From Streptomyces sp. NBC_01445 (GTDB lineage: Bacteria; Actinomycetota; Actinomycetes; Streptomycetales; Streptomycetaceae), in NCBI RefSeq assembly GCF_035918235.1, contig NZ_CP109485.1:3410001-3474000 (forward strand): 64,000 bases of DNA. Reading direction: 5' to 3'. This document shows, in pieces, positions 54,411-62,373 of the stretch. The notes beneath the pieces are model-generated. The model was given only the letters and a program-made list of their open reading frames with translations, ran no database searches and was not told the DNA's origin. Made by a program: the position numbers and the translations under genes. Each line of letters opens with the position of its first letter. Within the stretch, counting starts at the first letter, position 1.

Positions 54411-56336
54411 TCATCGAGCCCTGGGACGCAGCACTGTGAGCAGATAAGCGCAGAGCAGAGCGGTCAGCGACAACATCAGCGCGCCGCCCACAGGTTGAGC
54501 GATCATCCGCAGTCCAGCGGCCAGAAAGCGCTCCGCCCCGAACGGCCAGTGCACAAGTGCCAGATCACGAAGCCTCGACGGAAGTCCCGCCGCCGTTCGC
54601 ACAGATGGACCCGCCAAGGCCTCCTGTACGAGGGGCACGACGAGGATCGGAACGGCGAGTACGGCGGCCAGTCCGGCCGCAGTGGACCGGAAGACACCGG
54701 CGGCCAGCACCCCGGCCCAGGCGCAGCCCATGACGAGCGCGAGCCAACTCGCGCTCGACGAAAGCCAGTCGACGGGAACCTTGGTGAGCTCTTCTCCGTA
54801 TACAAGGTGAAGCAGCACCGCGTCGGACACGACGACGAGGAAGGCCAGCGAGGCGGCGATGGCCGCTGCGACGACGAGTTTCGCGCAGAGAAGTCCCAGG
54901 CGACGGGGGACGGTGCCGCGGTCGGCGGCCAGCGCGGGGTGACGGAATTCATCACCGAACGCGAAGGCCCCGAGCAGCCCCGCACCGAGGGCGGCCGGCG
55001 GAAGCGGCAGTTCCTGCGGCCAGGCCGCCAGGAGACGGGACTGCGGCGTGTGACCGGTCCGGGCGAGCAGTACGGCGACGATCGCGGAGGCGGCGAGAAC
55101 GGCGGCCGCCGTGAGGTAACCGGTGGCGATGCCGGTCGCCCGGCGAACCTCGTAACGCAGCGGACGGAGCGGGCTGGGTGCGGGGTGGATCGTGATGGGG
55201 GGTGGGAGGGGGGACAGGGGGGAGGGGGGAGGGGCGGGGGCTGGGCGTGAGGAAGTTCCGGGCCCCTGAGGGCCCGGGTCGTCACGCTGCGGCGCCTCGG
55301 CCGGGGAGGAGGCGCCGACAAGGTCCGCGTCGGGTTCCGACGGCTCTGTGGCCGGAGGTGGCGTCTCGGCGAGCGATGCCTCCGCGACGGTCGTCTGAGG
55401 CGCGGTCAGCTCCGCGTCGCGGACTGCTTCAGTGTGCGCCCGTGCCGGAACGCTCACCGCCGGCCCCGCATCCCCGACCTCGTCCGCGAGTTGGTGGACC
55501 AGGATGCTGTGGCGGAACGCGGTTTCGCCGACGTCCGCGCAGTTACTGCCGTATACGGAGAGGCGGTTGCCGTCCTCGTTCACGACCTCGACGGATCGCT
55601 GCTTCGCGCGCGCCTCCTTGGCCAGCAGGACACCGAGCCGGGCGGCATGCGGGCTGCGCACGGCGACGCGGGGGCGCAACCGCGTACGGGAGAAGTCCGC
55701 GACTCCCTGGTCCGCGATGACGCGCCCTGCCTCCATGGTGACCACGCGGTCAGCGGTCCGCGCCGCTTCCTTGGCGTCGTCGGTGGAGAAGAGCACGGTG
55801 CCGCCGAGCGACGCGTGGGCCCGCAGGATGCCGTGCAGCCACTTGCCCTCACGCACCGAGAGCCCGTCGGCGGGTCCGTCGAGGACGAGGGTGTGGGGGT
55901 CCGCGAGAAGCGCGCAGGCGAGGCCGAGGCGCCTGTCCATGCCTCGCGAGAGCGTGCCGAGTCGCTGCTCACGCAGGCTGACGATGCCGACGACTTCGAG
56001 GACCTCGTCGGCACGCTGCACCGGCACCCCTGCGGCCGCGCACAACATACGCAGTTGTCCGCGCACGGTTCGGGACGGATGCCCCTGGACCTCGCCGAGC
56101 AACACGCCCACCTCGCGGGATGGATGGGGGATGCGATGCAGGGGGCGGCCTCTGAAATGCGTGATTCCGCGGCCTTGTTGGAGTTCGAGCATCAGCCGAA
56201 CCGCCGTCGTCTTGCCGGACGTGCGCGCACCGAACAGCGCCGTGACGCGACCCGTCGGCGCCTCGAAGGACACGTCGTCGACAGCGGGCGGGAGCTCCTG
56301 GCGGGGGTTGCTGGTCAGTCCGAAGGCCTGGATCAT
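54411..56336 (-). CDS. ABC-2-type transporter fusion with a degenerate ATPase domain
   Basis: 641 residues. The N-terminal ATPase-like domain (about 1-225) has Walker A FGARTSGKTT, but the signature reads LSRGM, the Walker B Glu is replaced (LVLDGPADGL) and the H-loop His is Asp (LFSTDDAKEA). A Pro/Ser-rich linker of about 150 residues follows, then six membrane helices (about 425-640; from GIATGYLTAAAVLAASAIVA to GALMLSLTALLCAYLL). The residues needed for hydrolysis are lost, so ATP hydrolysis is doubtful; it may bind ATP or act in a regulatory or structural role. ATG start with GAGAG upstream. Single gene. Confidence 0.85.
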   Translation of the reverse strand: MIQAFGLTSNPRQELPPAVDDVSFEAPTGRVTALFGARTSGKTTAVRLMLELQQGRGITHFRGRPLHRIPHPSREVGVLLGEVQGHPSRTVRGQLRMLCAAAGVPVQRADEVLEVVGIVSLREQRLGTLSRGMDRRLGLACALLADPHTLVLDGPADGLSVREGKWLHGILRAHASLGGTVLFSTDDAKEAARTADRVVTMEAGRVIADQGVADFSRTRLRPRVAVRSPHAARLGVLLAKEARAKQRSVEVVNEDGNRLSVYGSNCADVGETAFRHSILVHQLADEVGDAGPAVSVPARAHTEAVRDAELTAPQTTVAEASLAETPPPATEPSEPDADLVGASSPAEAPQRDDPGPQGPGTSSRPAPAPPPSPLSPLPPPITIHPAPSPLRPLRYEVRRATGIATGYLTAAAVLAASAIVAVLLARTGHTPQSRLLAAWPQELPLPPAALGAGLLGAFAFGDEFRHPALAADRGTVPRRLGLLCAKLVVAAAIAASLAFLVVVSDAVLLHLVYGEELTKVPVDWLSSSASWLALVMGCAWAGVLAAGVFRSTAAGLAAVLAVPILVVPLVQEALAGPSVRTAAGLPSRLRDLALVHWPFGAERFLAAGLRMIAQPVGGALMLSLTALLCAYLLTVLRPRAR

Positions 56337-56526
56337 CGCTTCTCTCGCAGGATGTGCGACCGCTCGGCGGCCGGGACCCGTCCGCCGAGCGGGGACGGAC
56401 GAACCCCGTGGGTACCGCAGCAAGATAACGCGATATTTCCGCCTTTTCGGGCAGGATGCGCCCTTCGGGTGTCCCTGCGCGGCGTGGGCGGGCAGAGCCC
56501 GGAGGTCAGGCTCGGTCAGCTCCGGG

Positions 56527-57288
56527 TCACACCTCGGGACGCAGCATCGGCGGGTTGAGCAGTGTCGCGCCCCCGGCGCGGAAGAGCTGGGCCGGCCTGC
56601 CGCCCTGGCGGGTGGTGGTCCCGCCGGTGGGCACGAGGAAGCCCGGGGTGCCTGTCACCTTGCGGTGGAAGTTTCGCGGATCGAGCGCGACGGCCCACAC
56701 CGCCTCGTACACGCGCCGCAGCTCGCCGACCGTGAACTCGGGCGGGCAGAAGGCCGTAGCGAGCGACGAGTACTCGATCTTCGAGCGGGCGCGCTCCACG
56801 CCGTCCGCGAGGATCTGCGCATGATCGAAGGCCAGGGGCGCCGCCTGCTCACCCTCGCGCCCGTACCCGCTCTGGTTCAGCAGTGCCTCTACGGGTGCCC
56901 ATCGCGCGCTGTGCGCGTCGCCACCCGCACGCGGTGCGGGCAGATCCGGCGCCAGGGCCAGATGAGCGACGCTGACCACGCGCATACGAGGGTCGCGCTT
57001 GGGGTCGCCGTAGGTGGCCAGCTGCTCCAGGTGCGCGCCATTTACCTGGTCCGGGTCTGCGGGATCATGGGCGCAGAGCCCGGTCTCCTCGATCAGTTCG
57101 CGCGCCGCGGCGGACGACAGGTCCTCGTCGTCCCGTACGAAGCCGCCGGGGAGTGCCCAACGCCCCTGGAACGGCGGTTCGCCTCGCCGTACCGCGAGCG
57201 CACAGAGCGCGTGACGACGCACGGTCAGCACGACCAGGTCGACGGTGACTGCGAAGGGCGGGAAGGCCGACGGGTCGTAGGGCGACAT
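56527..57288 (-). CDS. NUDIX protein of NrtR type (NUDIX plus winged helix)
   Basis: 253 residues. The NUDIX domain (about 8-150) has an intact Nudix box (GGFVRDDEDLSSAAARELIE followed by ETGL), and a C-terminal winged helix (about 170-230) of NrtR form: FTVGELRRVYEAVWAV, RNFHRKVTGTPGFLVPTG. NrtR proteins are repressors of NAD-synthesis genes that sense ADP-ribose; most have lost hydrolase residues, but here the box is complete, so hydrolysis is possible. No NAD gene lies adjacent. ATG start; 119 bases separate it from the upstream debranching-like gene. Confidence 0.87.
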   Translation of the reverse strand: MSPYDPSAFPPFAVTVDLVVLTVRRHALCALAVRRGEPPFQGRWALPGGFVRDDEDLSSAAARELIEETGLCAHDPADPDQVNGAHLEQLATYGDPKRDPRMRVVSVAHLALAPDLPAPRAGGDAHSARWAPVEALLNQSGYGREGEQAAPLAFDHAQILADGVERARSKIEYSSLATAFCPPEFTVGELRRVYEAVWAVALDPRNFHRKVTGTPGFLVPTGGTTTRQGGRPAQLFRAGGATLLNPPMLRPEV

Positions 57289-57407
57289 GCCGCGATCATA
57301 GTCGTCTTCCTGACGATAAACACTCCCTTCGCGATCGTCGATCAAGGCCTTCTTCGAAGTCTCCGAGGTGGGACCCCGCCGATCTCCCGAACTCACGTCC
57401 GCCCCGG

Positions 57408-59744
57408 TCACACCCCCAACTGCAGCCCGTCGGCCGCCTCCTCGACCATGGCGAGACCGAGTCTGCTGACCCGCACCGAGAATGGTGCGCCCGCGACCCG
57501 CAACCCGGCCAGTCCGATCTCCCCCAGGGGTGCGCTGCGCATCGGTCTCAGCGTCACCGTCCCGGCGGGCGCGTCCGGCCGGATCCCGGCGAGGGCCGCG
57601 AGGATCTGCACCCCTGCCGCCGCGGCGGTGGCCGCGGGTCTGCAGGCGGCCGGATGCGGAAGCGGCGCGCCCCCTTCGCAACGCTGCTCCCCCGCGTACA
57701 TCTCGGGCAGCCGGAACCCGAATGCCTCGGCCGCCGACAGGATGCCCCGCAGCAACGAACTCGACTCCTTCTCGTAGCCCGTATCGGCCAGGCCGCCCAC
57801 GGCCAGCGCCGTCTCCTGCACCCGCACGGCACCGCCACGGTGCCCGAACGGGTTGTACGACGCCTCCCGTACGCCCAGACTGCGCAGCCCCCACCCTGAG
57901 TCGAGTGCCGGACCGCCCAGGAGCCGTGCGAGCTGTTCGGTCTGCACCTTGTCGAGGAGTCCCGGCGCCATCACACCGCCGCCGAGCAGCCCTGTGTCGA
58001 GGAGGTGGGCCGCGGCGCTGCCGAGGTGGGGCAGGAGGCGTCCGTCCGGCGTGCGGGCGGCGGCGGGCCTGCCGCCTCCGCGGTCCTCAGCCCAGAAGTC
58101 CTCCCTGAACCGTGCCCGCAGCACTTCGGCCCACTGACGCAGTTCTACGGCGCCGGGTCGGCCATGGGCGTCGAGGAGATCCGCGCCGAGCAGGGCGGCC
58201 CGGTGAGCGTGGGCCTGGGTCTCGCAGCGCAACGGTCCTCCGGGGCCGGGGTCCGCCAGGTACGTCCCTTCGCCAATGGCTGCCCGCAGCCAGTGCAGGC
58301 AGCGCTCCGCGGTGGGCAGCAGCTCGGCGACCTCCTGCTCGGGAAGGCCCCAGCGTCTCGCCTCCGCGAGGAGCGCCGGAAACAGGAGCGTCGCTTCGGT
58401 TCCAGTACAGCCGGGCGGCAGATGCGGGCCTGCGTCTCTCAGCGGGCCGGGGATCATCCCCGCCTCCCTTCCTGCACCCGGGAGTTGGGTCCGCGCGAGG
58501 GCCCTGAGCGTGCCCGCGGCCAACCGGGTTCCCAAAGGCAGCGCCATCCGCGCGGCCGCCAACGCCTCGGCCGGAGCCAGACCACAGCGCCAGGGCGCGC
58601 CTGCGGCGAGGTAGAGGTCCGAGGGGTGCGCAGGGTCGCGCAGCAGCAATGCGTGCAGGTCCTCGGCGCAGGTTCTCAGCAGCGGCCCCACGCGTGCGTC
58701 GTCCCCTGCGGCTTCCGCCCCGGCGAGCGGACGTGCGGTGCCATGCCCGACCGGCCGGCCCGTCCCACCGCCGTCGGACCGTACCCGTAGTTCGACACTC
58801 CACGTGCCACCCGGAAGCAGGTCGAACTCCCAGCGCAGCAGGCCGGCGGAGGCGAGCGCATCCCGGGGCGGCGGGTCGGCGGTGACGACGGCGTGGCCCG
58901 CGGGCGACGACCATCGCATGCCGGAGTCGTGGACGGTGGCGGACAGTGCACGCCCTGGCCGTCCGGCCGCCACCGCGCCCAGCTCGGCCAGATCCGTACC
59001 GAGCGCGACCTCGACCGGGAGTCGCAGCGGGCGTGTGGCCGAGCTGCGCAGCGTAATCCGCTCCGTGCCGTCGGCATGCCGCATCCGCTCGACCATGATG
59101 TCCGGGTCGGGGCCGCCGTCCACGACAGGCCTCAGCGTCGCCACGAACCGGGCCCGGTCGGCGGCGACCATACGGGCCTGAACCGCGACCGGCTCGCGCC
59201 CCGCCACGCGGAGCAGGCAGCGCGACAACAAACGGCGCCCGGCACGGTAGAACCCCTCCAGGCCATCGCCCGTCAACTGCCCTTGCTGCGAAGAAATCGC
59301 GAGCGAGGGCAGGGCCACGCAGATCAGCGCCGTGTGCGCCGGCGGCAGCTCCGCGGAGCGCCGGGGAGCTGGGGTGTTCGCGCGACCGGCGTGCGCATTT
59401 GGGGGCGGAGCGTTGCGGGTAGCAGGTGGAGCCGGGTCCTTGCGGTGAGCGGACGAGATCGCTGGGGAGATTGCAGATGTCACTGCATGAGCGGATGGCG
59501 CTCCCTCGATGGCGGTTGACGGCCCCGCGGTGCCGGATGGCGCTCCCAGTCCTGAGGCCGCGGACGACACCCCAGCGGGCGCGGTCGATACCCCAGCCGG
59601 TGGAGCGGGCGGCATCCATGCGGGCATTCCAGAGGCCCGGTCCGCACCTCCGCCGAGGCGGTCGACGAACGTGGCCTCCGAGGGACTCTCGAAGGACGCC
59701 TTGAACGAGTCTTCGGGCTCCGGCGCGCGTGCAGCTGAAGGCAT
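57408..59744 (-). CDS. Glycogen-debranching-like protein
   Basis: 778 residues. After a low-complexity Ala/Pro/Ser N-terminus (about 1-145), an N-terminal debranching-enzyme domain (about 150-330; SLAISSQQGQLTGDGLEGFY, RRLLSRCLLRVAGREPVAVQ) is followed by a six-hairpin glycosidase-like domain (about 390-740; APWRCGLAPAEALAAARMAL, MIPGPLRDAGPH, YNPFGHRGGAVRV). Related to the GDE_N/amylo-alpha-1,6-glucosidase group, but substrate and catalytic acids are not certain. The ATG at 59744 follows a GTG codon; the frame stays open upstream to about 60149, so the start could be earlier. No other glycogen gene is adjacent. Confidence 0.8.
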   Translation of the reverse strand: MPSAARAPEPEDSFKASFESPSEATFVDRLGGGADRASGMPAWMPPAPPAGVSTAPAGVSSAASGLGAPSGTAGPSTAIEGAPSAHAVTSAISPAISSAHRKDPAPPATRNAPPPNAHAGRANTPAPRRSAELPPAHTALICVALPSLAISSQQGQLTGDGLEGFYRAGRRLLSRCLLRVAGREPVAVQARMVAADRARFVATLRPVVDGGPDPDIMVERMRHADGTERITLRSSATRPLRLPVEVALGTDLAELGAVAAGRPGRALSATVHDSGMRWSSPAGHAVVTADPPPRDALASAGLLRWEFDLLPGGTWSVELRVRSDGGGTGRPVGHGTARPLAGAEAAGDDARVGPLLRTCAEDLHALLLRDPAHPSDLYLAAGAPWRCGLAPAEALAAARMALPLGTRLAAGTLRALARTQLPGAGREAGMIPGPLRDAGPHLPPGCTGTEATLLFPALLAEARRWGLPEQEVAELLPTAERCLHWLRAAIGEGTYLADPGPGGPLRCETQAHAHRAALLGADLLDAHGRPGAVELRQWAEVLRARFREDFWAEDRGGGRPAAARTPDGRLLPHLGSAAAHLLDTGLLGGGVMAPGLLDKVQTEQLARLLGGPALDSGWGLRSLGVREASYNPFGHRGGAVRVQETALAVGGLADTGYEKESSSLLRGILSAAEAFGFRLPEMYAGEQRCEGGAPLPHPAACRPAATAAAAGVQILAALAGIRPDAPAGTVTLRPMRSAPLGEIGLAGLRVAGAPFSVRVSRLGLAMVEEAADGLQLGV

Positions 59745-60145
59745 CACCGCCGCCTCGTCCCCGGACAACCAGCGGTACCGGTCTCGCGGGGCGGTCCGAC
59801 GGCACCTGGTGGGGCGTCTTTCTCCAGGGCGAGCAGCACCGGCACGGCGCAAGTCGATACGGCGGACACGGTCGACGACGCGGGGGGCGGCATGGGGTGG
59901 CTCCTTCCGCGCTGGGCGCGCGCGAGGCGCCGATGGCGCTCCGAAGGGTCGGCGGGGAGACAGCGGCGCAGCCCGATCACGGGCCGTGCCACAGAGGTGA
60001 ACGGGCCTGCCCCACCCCAAGTCACGCCCTTGGCAAAGGAAGCCGAGCAGCCGACGCCCCGTGCCCCTCCCCAAATCCCCCACGCCGGCCGGTGCCCGCG
60101 CTGCTACAAAGGCGGGCATGCGGAACCTGCGCCACGAGCTGGTAC
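59745..60145. other. 401-base region between DUF4192 and the debranching-like gene
   Basis: No convincing gene on either strand. The debranching gene's frame remains open here but encodes Arg/Pro-rich sequence without family features. It presumably carries that gene's promoter. Confidence 0.5.
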
Positions 60146-61594
60146 TCATCCGTCCCGCCTCGTCCCCTGCCGCCCCACTCGGCGACGTCCCTGCGGTCGC
60201 CTCGGCGCATGCGCCCCAGCCTGGGCGGGCCCCTTACCCGCGCCTGCACGTCGCGATCCGCGCCGGCGCAGGGCCGCTTCCAGGGCCCGCGTCACTCGAT
60301 CCTCGGCCGGTTCCCGCGAGTCCTCGGCACTTGGCCGCCCAGAGGATCCTGCGCCCTTACGGCCGGCGGCGCCTTCGGCATTGACGCCGGCAACGGGCCT
60401 CGCGCCTACCGCTGCTCCTGCCCCGGCTCCATCAGAGTCCTCCTCGGAATCCGCCCCGGACGGCGTCACGTTCCGCTCGTCCCGGGTCTTGCGCAGGCTT
60501 CGCCGCACCGGCTCCGGATCCAGGTCCGCGCTGCACGCCTCCATGAGGAGCCGGGCGAAGACGTACCGGGGATCCGCCGCCAGAGCCATGTCCAATGCCT
60601 CGCCTGCCTCCACTCGGTCGCCCAGAGACCACGCGACCCAGCCGGCGAGCGTCAGCGGCGCCGCCGCGTGTTCGCCGTACGGACCCACGCAGCGGCGGGC
60701 CAGGGCTCGCCACAGACGCAGAGCACGCGGTGCCTCGTCGCCCTCCATCCACTCGGCGGCGTGATCCCGGGTCAGCCGGTCCTGGAGGCCGAGGATCAGC
60801 CTCGCCGCTTCGTCATGCGCGAGCTGCTCGTCGTCTTTGAGATCGGCTTCGAGCGTGTCGCCGCCGGTCGGCAGGTGCCCGAAACGGCTCCAGACCCGCC
60901 GTGCGAGATCGAGCGTCTCGTCCGCGACCTCGACGCGCGGGACTCCGGCGAGAATCCTGGGGACCAGAGCCATGGCCGCGGCATCCAGCGCACGCTCCTG
61001 CTCCGGCACGGCCGCCGTCTGCCACGGCATGAGCCTGGCCCTCATCTCCCTTAGCGGGCGCCGCACTTGGATGCCCGCGTAGGTCATCGCGGCCGCCGTG
61101 ACGGACGTACCGGACGCGGCCAGCGGTGTGCCGTCGGGCGGGCAGCACTCCGCGACCGGGCAGCTGTACGACCAGAAGTGATTGTCGGCGATACAGAGGG
61201 TCTCGACCACGGGCACGTCGAGGCGGCCGCAAGCCAAGCGCAGCATCTGCGCCAGTGGGTGCAGGCGCTCCATGATCTGCCGACCGGTCTCGACGGTCTT
61301 CGGATCTCGGCACAGGAACGCGACGATGCCGTCCGGCGTTCCGTCCTTCCTCTCGCATCCACTGATCAGGCACTTGGCCATCTCGTCCGCGACGGACGGC
61401 CAGTCGCCCGGGCGCTCGGGGATGCCGAGTCGCACGCGCCCGCCGAAGCGTCCGCGGTGCAGGGCGACAAGCACGATGCTGTCCTCGGGCTTGAACCCGA
61501 GCAAGTACGGGAGCGCTTCGGCCAGTTCGGACGGGTTGCGCAGGGTGACCTGTTCCGTGCCGGGTGCACCGGCTGCTTCGCTGTGATTCGTCAT
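60146..61594 (-). CDS. DUF4192 family protein
   Basis: 482 residues. N-terminal and middle part (about 15-365) match the actinobacterial DUF4192 family: ELAEALPYLLGFKPEDSIVL, then CIADNHFWSYSCPVAECCPP, and GWVAWSLGDRVEAGEALDMA near the end of the domain, a TPR-like helix. The C-terminal 110 residues are low-complexity, Ala/Gly then strongly basic (RRRGSRRAGAGKG, PRRPQGRRRVGRQGTRRDG), suggesting binding to nucleic acid or membranes. Function unknown. ATG start. It stands alone on this strand. Confidence 0.85.
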   Translation of the reverse strand: MTNHSEAAGAPGTEQVTLRNPSELAEALPYLLGFKPEDSIVLVALHRGRFGGRVRLGIPERPGDWPSVADEMAKCLISGCERKDGTPDGIVAFLCRDPKTVETGRQIMERLHPLAQMLRLACGRLDVPVVETLCIADNHFWSYSCPVAECCPPDGTPLAASGTSVTAAAMTYAGIQVRRPLREMRARLMPWQTAAVPEQERALDAAAMALVPRILAGVPRVEVADETLDLARRVWSRFGHLPTGGDTLEADLKDDEQLAHDEAARLILGLQDRLTRDHAAEWMEGDEAPRALRLWRALARRCVGPYGEHAAAPLTLAGWVAWSLGDRVEAGEALDMALAADPRYVFARLLMEACSADLDPEPVRRSLRKTRDERNVTPSGADSEEDSDGAGAGAAVGARPVAGVNAEGAAGRKGAGSSGRPSAEDSREPAEDRVTRALEAALRRRGSRRAGAGKGPAQAGAHAPRRPQGRRRVGRQGTRRDG

Positions 61595-61808
61595 GTGACG
61601 ACCATGCCGCGAATCTCAAGGTTCCGTTTTTACCTGTGGATAACCCGGATCAGGGACACGACAGGAGTTGTCCACAAGCCGGCAGGGCCACTCGCGCGAA
61701 GCCGACCCATCAGGCCATGCTTGTCCCAGCCATGTCGTTCGCTTGCTGACGTCAGCTCAGCAGCCGTATGCGGAAAGGGACTTCTGGCAAGAAGCGCGCG
61801 AACCGCGA

Positions 61809-62244
61809 TCAGGCGTGGCTCTCGCTCCCGTGCTTGAGGTTGTTGACCCAGGTGTGGAGCGAGGCGTCGAGGGCGGCCTGCCGGTTGGCGGTGTCGGCGT
61901 CGACCGGTGCGCCGGTCCAGGACGCGAGGCCTCCCCAGGCCGGCCGCTTGCCGGGCACGACCTGCTTGACGGCGGAGTTGACGCCCAGCCCCTGGGTCCC
62001 CCCAGCGGAACACCGAGCCCGGCCGCAGTATGCCCGACGTGCCCTTCTTTACCGTGGTGACGTCGGGCTGCCACGACGGCCAGTTCTCGACGTCCGTCTG
62101 CACCTTCCAGATTGTGCGCAGCAGCGCATGGATCACGATGTCCTCGCGAGTGATAACGGCAGCGGTCTCGTCGATCTGCGTGTCTGCGGCGGTGAACCTG
62201 AAAGTCGCAGAACCCGTCAACGGCACGGGCCTCAAGCCGCACAC
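61809..62244 (-). pseudogene. SRPBCC (START-like) family pseudogene
   Basis: The first part (62244 down to about 62000) encodes the start of an SRPBCC domain: ITREDIVIHALLRTIWKVQT and WPSWQPDVTTVK up to GSVFRW. A frameshift follows, and the next frame encodes GLGVNSAVKQVVPGKRPAWG, SWTGAPVDADTANRQAALDA and the end of the domain at 61809. About 20 residues between the WGG strand and SWTGAPV are also missing (usually a GVHVWTF-type strand). Upstream, a lipobox-like signal (LLFLLLLLAACAA) sits in yet another frame and ends in a stop. The intact relative would be a small secreted START-fold protein. Confidence 0.75.
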
Positions 62245-62373
62245 GCCGCCAGAAGCAGAAGCAGAAACAGCAACGGAAAGGGACGCGCTCGCCCATACTC
62301 CGGGCTCGCACGTCCCCCTCTACGACTCCGGTCAGTGACTCAGCTCAGTGCCTCAGCCCTGAGCACCCAATGC

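Noticed and set aside
55432..57777. A 781-codon open frame on the plus strand
   Set aside because: Opposite the ABC fusion, NUDIX and debranching genes, all of which have clear families; no domain or ribosome binding site of its own.
59729..61054. A 441-codon open frame on the plus strand
   Set aside because: Covers the intergenic gap and the antisense of DUF4192; composition is shadow-like.
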